From contig NMRB01000302.1 in assembly GCA_002633025.1 (NCBI GenBank), forward strand, positions 243,743-307,742: a DNA stretch of 64,000 nt, given 5' to 3'. Below, piece by piece: positions 1 through 11,000 of the stretch; position 1 is the stretch's first letter, and every line of letters begins with the position of its first letter. The position numbers and the translations under genes are program-made. This stretch comes from Notospermus geniculatus. Taxonomy: Eukaryota; Nemertea; Pilidiophora; Heteronemertea; Lineidae. Below the pieces are notes generated by a model. It saw only the letters and a list, made by a program, of their open reading frames with translations. It ran no database searches and had not been told where the DNA came from.

Positions 1-323
1 CACTGTTTCTCTGATAAGAGGATTCTGCATCTAGGCCATTCCAATGTGTTTGTAACAGGAATGGGGTCATCAGTCGGTAAGTCAAGACAACTGGGGAATC
101 CCTCCACAGTGTATAAATAGAATTCCAGGTCACCAAAAGATTTCCCTGTCAAAACCATATTGGAACCAATTTTTTTCTGGTTTTTATTTGCTATAAACAC
201 AGACTGATACCTGGCCAACACATCACACCACCATTCATTACTTGGATGCTGCCCAATCTCCAGAAGGAGCGAGACAAAAAATGAGCCTTCTCTCTTATAA
301 TATAGACAGGGCTTTCATTAATT
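1..323 (-). CDS. possible internal exon of an unrecognised gene, partial at left edge
   Basis: On the minus strand a frame without stops runs from about 323 to the window edge, roughly 105 codons with no initiating Met. It reads like protein: it has mixed hydrophobic and charged residues, with EIGQHPSNEWWCDVLARYQ in the middle and a Trp- and Pro-rich tail. A stop lies directly upstream in frame, so if it is real it is an internal exon entered through an acceptor near 323. No clear pyrimidine tract is visible there. I recognise no family. A second minus-strand open stretch at 370-660 (96 codons) may belong to the same gene or be chance. The call rests only on the open frame and its composition. 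Confidence 0.33.
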
Positions 324-1441
324 TCTGACGTCAAGGTGTCATTGACTTCCACCATTTTTTCCCAATGCATCAATGACTCCCATCCCTGGAGGCCAGTGCA
401 TCATCTGACTCCCTCATTTTGTGGTCAATGCATATTGCCTTGCATAATATATTCACAATAATATGTTCGATCTTTTTTTGTTTTTCGTTTGGACATGATG
501 ACTTGTCTATGTTTGTATCAGTTAACTTCAAAATAAGAGGCTGCTTTTTAGGATAAGCTGCTGCGCCATACAGAACCGGCAGAAAGCCACGTGCTATGAT
601 AAAAGTCACGAAAATGGTGAATGGTGTCGTCAGCGGTGTTGCCGCCTGGTGTTGAGTCATCGTGTTATTAGCGTAATGTGTGGAGAGATGAGCGTGATCG
701 TCAACAGAAAGTCAGGTGGCCGTGCGCTATCATTTGGCTAATAGTAAGACGGGAAAATCTTCCCGCCACAGGTGCATGGTGTTTCAGAAACACGGCCAAG
801 AGCGGGATACTGATGCTTATTTCAACGATCATAAAATCAATTTGGAGCTTATTTGACTTCTTTGAAATACAAGGCAATGCGTATTTGACGAACACTGCTA
901 CTCTTTTCGTGCGTAAATTGAGTTTTCAGTGCGTAAAATACGTCCATACGCACGCTATTGAAAGCCCTGATATAGATGACATTTAGGGAAGAACTTGCAA
1001 AAAATGGAGCTTTTTCAAAGAATGGAAACAGATTTGAAGGCCGATACTTCAGCTCATCAATATTCATTTTCCAGGGGCAAAACTGGAGCAAGAATATTGT
1101 AATAAGTCATTCTGGAGACCTAATCAGAGTGGGAAAGCAATGTACAAGTTATTTCATCAGTCGCTGGTCAGATTGGTGCTTTTAGACCCTTAGGAGGAAC
1201 ATTTCGTAACCTTTCGACGTCACATATGTTCAGCTGGAAGGGAGAGGGTTAAACTGGAGAAAATATCTCTCAGATAGAACCAAAGTTGGTTTCTTGGCCT
1301 CATCTATAATAAGCAATGATGATGTTGGCTCAAATATCTCAAAGATAAGTGGGCAATGGATCTTGAGTAAGACCAATTTCAAAATCTGCATATGGCAAGC
1401 AAGGGGTTAGTGAGGGTTCTTACTGATAAAAAATGCTTTAT
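324..1441. other. no confident gene; short open frames only
   Basis: The only notable frame is at 370-660 on the minus strand, 96 codons with a hydrophobic N-terminal third, ending in a stop before the putative exon at 1-323. The other frames (678-986, 849-1091, 976-1185) overlap one another on opposite strands and have no protein-like signature. Confidence 0.5.
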
Positions 1442-1908
1442 TATGACCACACCACCACTCAGTGGTGTGGTCAGTATTTTTTCGCAGGCACGTAAAATTT
1501 TTCTCTACCACTTAGTTTCCTCCACGTTTTCGGTCAAACTAGGGCATGCACGTCAAATTTGACTTGCACAGTCTAAAGATCTCGCGATGAAAAGGTTCCT
1601 GTGCAATTACGCTCAAATTTGGCTGAGATAATGAACTTTTTCAGCTAAATAAATCGGGATCGCCGTAGTCTATGAATAGAATCGGGGATTCCCCGTTTAA
1701 TACCCGCAGTCTGTGTGCGCGAGAGTAGCATACGTTGTGCCTGTACACAACGTCATGACGACGTGTAAGCATGTGTAGGCCTTGGCTACATCCTGATCGA
1801 TCGTTTGCCAGTTTGTCGTCAGAGACGCAGCATTCGAACACCGCCATCGCAGGTCAACATAAAAAAGCAGCTTCTGGCATACCAATTAAATTTTGTGGTG
1901 TGGTCATG
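1442..1908. repeat. possible short inverted-repeat element
   Basis: The left end carries ATGACCACACCACC, which folds on itself with the following CAGTGGTGTGGTC. The right end near 1894-1908 carries GTGGTGTGGTCAT, the reverse complement of the left end. The interior has no convincing coding sequence. This fits a non-autonomous element with terminal repeats of about 13 bp; no target-site duplication is obvious. Confidence 0.35.
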
Positions 1909-3075
1909 AATTCACTTTCAGTGAATTCTCAGTTCTAGTTTGTCATTATACTTGCCCAATACAACAGCAAAATTAGTCTCGGGGTAATCTGCGAACTCCT
2001 TCATAGATTTTTAGAAACCGAGTTCAGACGCGTCCCTTCCGTGACAGGCCCTTGTCCCTTCCGTGACGGGCACAAATCATTTTCGAAGGCAATTATTACA
2101 TAATTGGAAATCAGGCATGAAATCATTCATGCTATTGCCGGCCATCAATTATACTTCAGTATACTCATCTAAGGAGAGATTCCTCCCATTGATAATTTCA
2201 CAGAAATTTGGAGAAGTTTGCATGTGAGTGAAATTAGTGGATTTCTGTTACGTCCCTTCCGTGACACGACAGTTTGGGCCCTCCGTTACAAACGATGCAA
2301 CCTAGCCAAACCAACTCTTCACAGAAGTAGGAGACGAATAAGACCTTTAATCCTGCCCAGTTGGTTTCTTCCTAGTTTCGCTCATTTTTGCACAGTTTTG
2401 TCGTAGATGCGTGAAAATGTCCCTTACGACGGACGCATCACCATAAGTATAAAAAGAAAAAATGCGTTTCATTAATATTAAAAGAAATATTGAATTTAGT
2501 AGCTGTCTATTTACTTTTGACTAAGGGTGTACATGTAGTGGCAGGAGAATTATCATATGTCAACAAGTCGATTGGAGAAAACCTGTCGTGAATAAATACG
2601 AGTGTATAGGCCTCCACTCACTTGTCCTGATTGCTGTGTGACTGCACATGGCCTCTTGTATGGAGGCATCGCAGCGAAAAATATCAAAGGATTTACTGCC
2701 CAACCTAGCATGAAAGCACAAAAGTGCGGCAGACCTTGAACGATACAACATTTTAGTGTGTGAAATGCAGGAAAGTGTTTAGGCTAGGATAGAATGATAG
2801 CCTACTGCCGACAGATCATTGGCTGCAGCAGGAGCAACCAACAGCAGTTAATCGACAGTTGATTGATATCATGTGGAAGTGTTTAACTTGTCGAAAGGAA
2901 TTTTAGCTAACTGCAGACGCATCCCGTGCATTTTAAACCTTTGGATCCTACTACAAAACATCGACTTTGGATGGCCAGGTTGGCATGGTTGGTATGAAGA
3001 TTTTTTCTGTATGACCACCAAAAAACCCCGGTCGACTTTTAGTACCATAAAGCTGTTTATATTTGTTCTGTATAG
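1909..3075. other. non-coding stretch with a recurring CGTCCCTTCCGTGAC motif
   Basis: The motif CCCTTCCGTGAC occurs at about 2033, 2055 and 2252, probably as relics of one repeat. No gene is supported. Confidence 0.4.
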
Positions 3076-3231
3076 TAGGGAGGTTTCGAAATCAAACGAT
3101 AAACGTAAACGTTAACGACAATGTTATTTTTGTACCGAAAATGCAATATAAAATCTGAGTAATGTGTTGTATGAAGAATAACGTTGTCGTAAAGTTTACG
3201 TTTATCGTTTGATTTCGAAACCTCCCTATTA
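3076..3231. mobile_element. MITE, about 155 bp, TIR TAGGGAGGTTTCGAAATCAA
   Basis: Terminal inverted repeats of about 35 bp begin TAGGGAGGTTTCGAAATCAA and end with its reverse complement around 3195-3231. The interior is AT-rich and non-coding. A second copy of the same family sits inside intron 1 of the UBE2Q-like gene (8396-8546), so this is a dispersed element and not a chance hairpin. The flanks look like TA. Confidence 0.8.
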
Positions 3232-3631
3232 TCATGATGGGCACGTAAGTCTGCAATTCGATTCCGTGCAAGGATTGGCCCGATCCTAACATTTTGCTCA
3301 ACACTCATCAGTCCTCGTTCCCAATGCAAATATTGGTTGAGAGAAATGTCATTGGCCTAATTAATTGCTGACGGGTGTGATGAATTTGATGCGATGAGCC
3401 CAGGAAATGTAGTACGTTACAAAAATGCTGTTGTTGGATTCGTGAATAGACACATCGTATTATCAACTACCGTTTAAAGCGCCACGCTATGCATCCAAAA
3501 CTGAATTTCGTGACGCCGTCGTAGTACATCTCATTCACGGTGACCTCGTTCATAGCATTATACACACGGTCGATGTACACCATTTACACAGAGCTAATTC
3601 ATGGTGGTGAGGTTGATCATGATCTTGTCAA

Positions 3632-3850
3632 TGCATGCTCGACAAGACTGTTCAAATCTATCAATTTGAATGATGTACGTTACCAGTTAGGTATTCTGTG
3701 TGTTCTTATACACAAACGAATGAGTTGAAGCATGTGTACCTTACCTGATGAAGGGTTATTCACACTATAACACCACCTTGAACTTGTCAAGTGGTGAAGC
3801 TATGGCTGCCATGATATAGTATCAGTCCAGCCTCGGTGTTATCACTGGCT
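3632..3850 (+). repeat. dispersed repeat, partner of 28015-28240
   Basis: The segment containing CGACAAGACTGTTCAAATCT, then CCTTACCTGATGAAGGGTTA, then CAGCCTCGGTGTTATCACTG occurs again in inverted orientation and in corresponding order at 28015-28240. That identifies an interspersed element of about 220 bp. No coding capacity is apparent. Confidence 0.6.
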
Positions 3851-3978
3851 ATATACGGCTGGACAGGGAACCAGTCATATCGAGGTGTGGAGGGAGAAAG
3901 AGTCGCCTAACGCATATTGTCGCGCTTTAATGGCCATACTTCCCTTTGTTTCCAAACAAAGAATTTCCATTCTGCCCA

Positions 3979-4146
3979 TTATCCCTTTTTACAGGGAGAC
4001 GGTTCGATCCGGTTCGAGGCCAGTTCACTTACTTTTTGTACCATGATTCAAAGTTAGTACATGACGCATGGCTTTTTCACTGTACAAAAAGCAAGGGTGA
4101 ACTGGCCTCGAACCTGATCGAACCGACTCCGTGTAAAAAGGGCTAT
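3979..4146. mobile_element. MITE with ~48-bp TIRs (TATCCCTTTTTACAGGGAGA)
   Basis: The left arm reads TATCCCTTTTTACAGGGAGA and continues through GGTTCGATCCGGTTCGAGGCC. The right arm is the near-perfect reverse complement, ending in GTGTAAAAAGGGCTATA. The loop is only about 70 bp. The open frame across it (3946-4380) is incidental. Confidence 0.75.
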
Positions 4147-4464
4147 AAGGAGGTGAAATTCGAATGGTCAGGGTTTATAAAGCTTTTGAGGTATCTTCAT
4201 CTCTCGTTGAACAATAACGCCGGTCGTAGATTCCATGGGGCCTTAGATTCCCGCCACACCAGAATGAACAGTGCTGTTAAATGCCTGTTTCCACTAGACA
4301 GGTGTAACATCTGTGAGTGTTTCTGTAGCTCAGTGTTCCCCAACAATAGACGCGGCCTAAAATGGTTATTGTTGCGTTAGTTGCCGCTTAATCCGTCAGG
4401 AGGGAAACAATAAGAAAAACACAGAAATACGGGCAACACTGATCGACGTTACACCGGCTTCCCG

Positions 4465-4592
4465 CATTGCGTTTTGCGATTTCACAGGGTTTTGGATAAT
4501 CCTTCGATGGTTTAACAATACATGGCGCGTTTATTGTCCCAATGCCTGTGAAAACCGCCCCGGCGCCGCAAAACCGCTGACAGGCCGAGGAG
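4465..4592. mobile_element. MITE fragment, family of 14056-14214
   Basis: It shares with 14056-14214 the blocks TCACAGGGTTTTGGATAATC, CCTTCGATGGTTTAAC and CCTGTGAAAACCGC(C/T)CCGGCGCCGCAAA. The arms GCGTTTTGCG...CGCAAAAC are inverted. A third, partial copy lies at about 13960-14050. Confidence 0.6.
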
Positions 4593-5099
4593 GTTTTCAG
4601 TCTCCGGTATTGGCAAAAATATCCCGTATTTGAATCAAGACAATTCGATTATCCACACTGTTACTTACGCAGCAAGCTATTCGAATGTGGGCAGTCCACT
4701 TCGGAATTGACGAGTCCGGCAGGCCAAGGCGTACACAAGCCAAGAGGAGTCGACTTTGCAGACGGGCGTTTATATGGGCAAAAGTCAGGTAAAGACGGTC
4801 ACCCACTTGTGATTGACTTCGATATCGTATAACCACTTGAAATCAATTTGAACTAGAATTTAAGAAATTTTCTTATCAGCAAATATTTATGATCAGCACA
4901 CATTGCAGTAGGGCTAGATAAATAAAAATTATGCCACCTGGGGACTTGAGGTATGCACTGCAGTGGTGGTGAGTGTGTTACAGAGGTACAAGGAGAACAG
5001 ACCCCGATAATAACACACAGTCAACCTGAACATGAGTCAGGAAACTGAAGTGGTTCAAGGCTATTCTAGGAAAGCACATAGCTAAGGCTACACCTGTTG

Positions 5100-5725
5100 A
5101 AAAAATCCGTGTTTTTTCAGACCCGTGTCAAACCCGTGTGTGCGAAAATCCCGGCGAGTGTTCACGCTACTACACTGTAGTTAAGTAACACGGCGACAGT
5201 TGCACTGCATGCACTGACTCTCTTCGGTCATTTCTGAATTGGCACATATTCGGAGGCGCGAAAACGACGTCACTTAATGTCTGCGCCATCTGTCGCCGTG
5301 CAAAGAACGAACGAAAACACGGGTATTTCGGAGATTGCCGAGTGTCAAAGACCCGTGTTTTTCAGACACGGGTTTCCTGAAGCACGGCAATGGGGAACCG
5401 GAGGAACTAACGTCACGACGTGGCGCTGTGAGCGGCGCCACCGAAATTTCCTTTTTCTAACGTTATTTCCATTAACACCTGGCGTGAAAACAACCCTTAT
5501 GTTTTGGTCGTCTGGCATAAAAATTTACGTCATCTCGTAACAGATGAAAATGTCTACATTTTTCCGTGTTTTTTTTCCTAAAATGAAGAGATAGGATGGC
5601 GATAATGGCAACGTCATTATCTCATTTTTCCTGTCGAAAATGTATACGTCAACACTTAAAACGACGTCAATGACGTCGCTTTGGTCGCACCGCTCACAGC
5701 GCCGACCTGTCGGGATAAACGGCAC
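5100..5725. repeat. inverted-repeat element(s) with GACCCGTGTTTTTCAGAC motif
   Basis: From 5100 to 5395, ACCCGTG-type words repeat in both orientations. From about 5400 to 5725 a second structure has arms TGGCGCTGTGAGCGG (5421) and CCGCTCACAGCGCC (about 5690), with GGAACCGGAGGAACT and AGTTCC at the outer ends. Both look like non-autonomous elements. The open frame at 5277-5540 is not protein-like. Confidence 0.5.
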
Positions 5726-5735
5726 TCCAGTTCCT

Positions 5736-5863
5736 CATTCATAGGTCATGTGGAAATCCTCAATAGGAGCTTAGAGAGAGATTACAAACGAAAACTTGCA
5801 GAAGCAATTCAAATCAAAAGGCACAGCCCAGGAATTAACAGAGACAATGGCTGGTATGTATAA
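5736..5863 (+). pseudogene. Penelope-like element fragment: tail of a GIY-YIG domain
   Basis: The frame ending at the stop at 5861-5863 contains LAEAIQIKRHSPGINRDNGW. This matches the conserved C-terminal signature of GIY-YIG endonuclease domains in Penelope-like retroelements (E-A-I-x-I-K-R-H-x-P-x-x-N-R-D). A second fragment with the same signature lies on the minus strand at 53575-53748. Only the last ~40 residues are present and no reverse transcriptase is visible upstream, so this is a 5'-truncated relic. The downstream text to about 6125 includes a CACCTGAAGACGACC stretch like the 3' part of such elements. The family assignment is from the motif alone. Confidence 0.65.
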
Positions 5864-5985
5864 AAATTAGCAAATGCTTTTCCTAAAGATTTGCACAGTG
5901 AGGTCCAATGTAAATGTACTACAAAACTTGAAGGAAAAGCATTTGCTAGCTTTTATAAATACCACCCAATGGTCTGTTCATTCCC
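5838..5985. repeat. short inverted repeat around TATAAAAATTAGCAAATGCTTTT
   Basis: TATAAAAATTAGCAAATGCT at about 5859 pairs with AGCATTTGCTAGCTTTTATA at about 5938-5957. It overlaps the end of the Penelope-like fragment, so a small inverted-repeat element may have inserted there. Confidence 0.45.
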
Positions 5986-6425
5986 AGTGTATTATGACTG
6001 TTTGATCAAGTGATATTGCAATTCAAACTCAGAGAACTGTTGTCCTGTATGAAACATTTAGTGTGTCATTCAGCCACCTGAAGACGACCAGGGAACACTG
6101 GTAGAAACGTTGTGGATAAAATACTGAAAGAAGGAGTACCAAAAAACTTTGTGTAGTGCATATACATACTGATGCGCCAGAGAAGCTAACCTAAAATTTA
6201 GCTGAAAGCAATTTTTCTCACTTTTACTCAGATTTTGCGTACTTTTGGAGATAGAACTGAAATGTCACATGAAGCAGACCTTTTCTCACCACTTGAAAAC
6301 ATGCAAAACCGACCTGTCAGACCACGAAAACCGAACACGAAAATCGAGTTCGTGTTCGATTTTCGTAATTCGCCGAATTTGGAGTTTCGCAAAAAGATAC
6401 GAAACACGAAACACGAATTTAAGTA

Positions 6426-6612
6426 TTTTGCTCTGAGATGCCAGGAAAATGCATCTAAAAGCACTTATTTTATCAATTTTTTTTCCTGGGGAAGGGCCTT
6501 TCGGTCAACCCTGGATCTCACTCTGCAGATGGGAATCGAACCCACGCTCTGTTGTCTTTGTTTCACCGTCTGCCCCATTCGGCCACCCAACTTGTTGGCT
6601 TCTCAGGTTTTC
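6426..6612 (-). mobile_element. tRNA-derived SINE, minus strand
   Basis: Read on the minus strand, a Pol III A-box-like TTGGGTGGCCGAATGGGGC (about 6570-6590) is followed about 40 bases on by a B-box GGGTTCGATTCCC (6530-6542). The segment past the head contains GGAAAATGCATCTAAAAGCA on the plus strand, and nearly the same words occur at 57968, showing a dispersed body. It lies back-to-back with the plus-strand SINE at 6667. A functional tRNA is not supported because no cloverleaf closes cleanly. Confidence 0.6.
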
Positions 6613-6666
6613 TAAGTCGAAGTCCTACGCCTATAACGAACACAAATGATGCCCCCTACCGTCAGT

Positions 6667-6862
6667 CGGCTCGTTGGCTGAATGGATAGAGTGGTGGCTC
6701 GCAAAGCAGAATGTGGTGGGTTCGAATCCCGCCCATGACTGTATTTTTTTGTGTGGCATTCGCTTCACTCATTTTGAGCTTGACACTTGTCAGATTTCAA
6801 TCCCGAAGACTGACGGAAAGACCCGAGGTGTTCCGAATGAAAATTTTCATTCCATCTTGTAG
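6667..6862 (+). mobile_element. tRNA-derived SINE, plus strand
   Basis: A-box TGGCTGAATGG at 6675 and B-box GGGTTCGAATCCC at 6719 are in tRNA-like spacing. CAGTC near 6664 can pair with GACTG after the B-box as a degenerate acceptor stem, but the anticodon stem does not pair properly. This fits a SINE head better than a working tRNA. The body, non-coding, probably continues to about 6860. Confidence 0.6.
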
Positions 6863-7684
6863 CTCAGGTCATGAAACCTGGGGGTAGGTCACATTTCCAG
6901 GTCTGTAGCTCTTGCAGGAACAAAGTTACAGTAGTTTGGTTCCCGAACCCACCGCTAGGGCTATGAGGGTTCGGTATTGGCTTCCCAGCATTTCCTTATA
7001 TGGCGTTACTATTTTTAGAATCACTATGTAAACATAGGCACGTGTTGGCAAATGTCACAAAGCGAATTCAACGTGTTCAAGGGAAAAGCCTAATGTTTTC
7101 GGCCGGGAACGCAACCATCGAGAAGCGGAGAAGTTTATTTGATTCAGAGGCTGGTAAAAACGACAAACTTGCTGAATTGTTGGTGGAATTCGGCGGTGAC
7201 CTGTCTGTGCATGCATGTTGATGCTGTGTCGTGTGTGTTGTATAGGCACCGCGTACATATCATGTGCAGAAAAGGTCGGGGAAATAAAAGCGTTAGGCCT
7301 ATGCTCTCGAAAAGGCATTCAAGGCAAATTGTGTTGCTTCTGCAGCAAGTCTCAAACTCACCTCCATCAAACCCCTAAGAAAATTCAGTTGGAGATTCTC
7401 TTGTTGACGTCGCATATGTATTCCACCATTTTGTGTACTATCACCTGATAATTGCGTGAGTTGGAGAGTGTCTCCCTTGCGGTTGGAGCACGCTGCCAGC
7501 GGTTGACCAGAAATTTTGGTCAGATCGCAGCCCTTTCCAGAGATATCCTCGGATGAGGTAGATCTGGGTACGAGATTGAGTTCCACGCTGCGGAATAGTT
7601 TAGCTTGGGGGCAAAGGTGTAAGCCAGAACATCGTGGAGGCGTCACCTTGCGGAGGAAATTGATTAGCCACGCCCATTCATTTT
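6863..7684. other. no gene seen upstream of the UBE2Q-like gene
   Basis: Several short frames on both strands overlap each other (for example 7000-7221 and 7299-7646, -), with no recognisable domain. It may include an unrecognised 5' non-coding exon of the gene that starts at 8065. Confidence 0.4.
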
Positions 7685-8064
7685 AGACTGACCAATCAGA
7701 AGCATGTATCCGGGTACGAGGTTGGTTACGCCAATCGATACTGGCTTCTGATTGGGCAAATTAACACGTGGTGTAGCGTCACAGTCGAGCGCAGCGCTGC
7801 ATTTTATTCGAGTGGGAGAATGCGTAGAAGGATTTTTTGGCATGTGCGAGACTGCAACACGCCATCTGACGGTGGTCAACTGAACCAGACTTGCCAAATC
7901 ACGATGTAAACGGTTCTCTGATTGGCTGAATGATTAAATGTACCGTGGACGGTGGGATTCCCCAGCTTCCAAGAACAACATGAAGAAGACACCCTCTTAA
8001 TATCTGTCATTTCATTCGATTTAATGAGGAAAATAGCTCTAAATGACATTCAACTCCATGTGAA
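7685..8064 (+). promoter_or_regulatory. likely promoter of the UBE2Q-like gene, with CCAAT boxes
   Basis: CCAAT occurs at 7692-7696 and 7730-7734, and its complement ATTGG at 7751-7755 and 7921-7925: four within 240 bp and all upstream of the ATG at 8065. No TATA box stands out. Clustered CCAAT boxes without TATA are typical of housekeeping promoters. The transcription start cannot be placed from sequence alone. Confidence 0.45.
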
Positions 8065-11000
8065 ATGGCTTCCAATTATCCAAAATTCTTAGATTTTCGC
8101 AGTGTTCAACAAAACGCTGAATCTTGGACCAAAAAAGAAAAGAACTGTAGCTTCAGTTTTGTGACAACTGTTGAGGAAGAGAGAAGATTGATATTCAGTC
8201 TCACAGATAGTGATGACACATTCTACATTGTGCCGCCCAAGGAAGTGGACGGATCTTGGGTAATGACATCACTTAAAATAGACGATAATTGCTTGTCCTC
8301 CACCGATTTCATGCAAGATGAATCCAGAGCTGGCAACTTAAAAAGACACTCGCGCGCTGAGGAAAGAGCTCAACTAAAGGACCATTGTGATATTATAGGG
8401 AGGTTTAGAAATCAAACGATAAACGTAAACTTTACGACAACGTTAGTTTTCATACAACACATAACAGATGTTATATTGCATTTTCAGTACGAAAATAACG
8501 TCGTCGTTAACGTTTATGTTTATTGTTTGATTTCTAAACCTCTCTATTGATGAAAAACTGCCTGTCCTTAATTTCTGCATGCAGCCTGTCTCTCTGTCTG
8601 TGCTTTATTCGAATGACCTCAAACAACACAGCCAGAGGCCACTGAATGTGGCATGTATGTAACGGGCCTGGACTAAGACTGTGATTGAAGTCTAGTCTAG
8701 AAATATCATCAAAGGTTAGTTGAAAGGACTTGCTGTACAGTGTTTTTAGTTCTATCTCATTTGTTCCTTTCTCTTGCCTAGGTTGTATGGAGTGATGACA
8801 ACAGTGTTATACCACGCCTACTCCATGTCCAGGACTACATCCAATCTTGCAAGGAAAAGAAAATCGAAGAAGTTTTAGAAAATGTGAACAAAAATCTCAA
8901 ACAGGTGGGCATGCATGTTTGAAAGCAATGGGAGTAGGCTACAGAATGGGGACATTTTGCTTGCAGCTACCTTGGATCATGGATCCATGCTTGGATTATA
9001 CCTGCTCTGCCTCCCCCTGCTCTGCCTCCCTGATCAATAAGATTAGGCAGTGGACTGTGGCTTGATGGAAACCTGTTGCCTGCCACTCTGAAGCTGTAGC
9101 TTCAATACCCGGATGGACCCACACACTCTTCATGTGATGGAGACCCGGGATGGCAGCAGAGGGCGACTCTCTTTGACAGCCCAGGTTCTCTCTGGGCACT
9201 CCACTTTTGTAATCTTTGTATTTGAAACTGAGCTCACGATTCAATATTCTACTTTTGAATATGGCTGTCTTCTTCTTTTAGTATAAAACAGGGGCAAAAG
9301 AGATGCAACCTGCTGATAAGGAAGCTGATCATGATAGTGCCAATGACAGTGACTTCGCTGGTGATGATGATAATGAGTATGATGAAGATGATGATGACGG
9401 CTATTACCAAGATGTTGACCACGATGCTGAGACGGATGATACAGTGCAGCTGCCTGATGCGTATGTGATATTACGTCCTCCTGGATCAGTGCCAGTGGCT
9501 TAAGATGGAGGGAGTCTGGAAGTAGAATACTCCCAAAATTTTCATGATACTGCTCCCACATTGTCCCAGTATTTGGCTGACTAAATATCTGTTCCTTCCA
9601 GATATACTGTCTCTTTGGTTATATCATTGTTGTACTTAACTAATAACAAAGAACCATGTCCATATACCCGGTACATGTATGCTGGTCAAAATCTTTTAAA
9701 ATCCTACCTATAGCTGGAACTAGTGGTCAAAGGTACATGTACAATTCTTTCTTTCAGAAATGAGGCATCGGCAGACAGATACTTCACTGGCGATGGAAGT
9801 CAAACTGCTGTGTACAGATTAACAAAGGGTAAGTCAGGCGAAAACAAATATGTTGCCCTTGGTCTAAAGGTTATCCAGGCCCAACCCTCTGTGAAAATTT
9901 TGTATCCGCTTATCCAAAAACCTTGCTCCGCCCCCTGCAAGTGATGGTAAAGAACAAGCTTTTGAATGCTCTAAGGACACAATAGATTCCACCAAATATG
10001 GAGATTTTTATGAGTGCTATCAGTGTACAGTCATTGATTATTCCATTCAAAGTAACGTCATAATCTTTCCAGATTTAAAAAATATGAGAACAAGCACGTG
10101 TAAGTTTGGCATAGATGGCACTCCACGAGGTGATAATCTGTTTATATGGGTAAGTTGTCTGAGTACTTGGCAAATTCATAGTTCTTGTGAACTCTGAGTG
10201 GTGAGTTATTGTCTGAAAAAAAGATTCCACATGACTTTCGAGAAAGCTGATGTTGTATGTATGTTAGATATTTTATCTTGTCCCATTACAGGATGTGAAA
10301 TTGACTGACCTGCCAAAAGACACTGCACTTGGACAAGATTTACAAAACTTTGCTGTGAAATATAAGAGAGAAGTAAGTGTGAAATATGTGACCTGTCACA
10401 TCAAATCAGGTATTAAGTCATACAAGATATGAACAAGGATGAACCAAAATAACTTCAGGAGATAAAGGAAGAAATGTAATCACTCCGATTTTACAAAAGA
10501 CAGACAATACGCCCAAGCCTACTGAAATTGACAAAACGTTGGTCTCAACCTGCCAACTTCAGAGCGACTTAGTACTCATTTTGTGGTGATGGGTCACATG
10601 TAGGCCTACATGTAAGAGAGTGTGGTGATTACTGGTAATTTCTAAATTTTGGAATTCATCCATGAGATGCCAAACTTAGTAGCTGTTGTCACCTACCAGC
10701 TTCACAGAGAATCACGTTGGATTCATCAATTTTTATATGCACCTCTAACAGGGGCTCAATCTCATGGACACACTTTCCAGTATAAACTTTCCGTACCACA
10801 CCCAGCAGCATACATATACCTTCCTTATTCTCCCTTTTCTTTTCTTCAGCCTGTAATATATATGGAAATGAAGTTCCCAAAAGATTATCCAATGAGTCCA
10901 CCATTTGTACGAATAGTTAGACCAAGGTTTAAATTTTTAACGGGTCAGTAATTTTAATTGCCACTGTCTTGAATATTAGCATATAAATCATCTATGGTTT

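Noticed and set aside
6667-6742. A functional tRNA gene
   Set aside because: A- and B-boxes are present, but the anticodon stem does not pair and the acceptor is degenerate, so a SINE head is more likely. The same reasoning applies to 6500-6612, 21555 and 57511.
8065-8550. A single 161-aa gene ending at 8550
   Set aside because: The frame past 8259 runs through a splice donor into intron 1 and a MITE. The spliced model joins 8259 to 8782 in phase.
9241-9561. Minus-strand His-rich protein
   Set aside because: It is the antisense of the acidic Asp-rich exon 3 of the UBE2Q-like gene.
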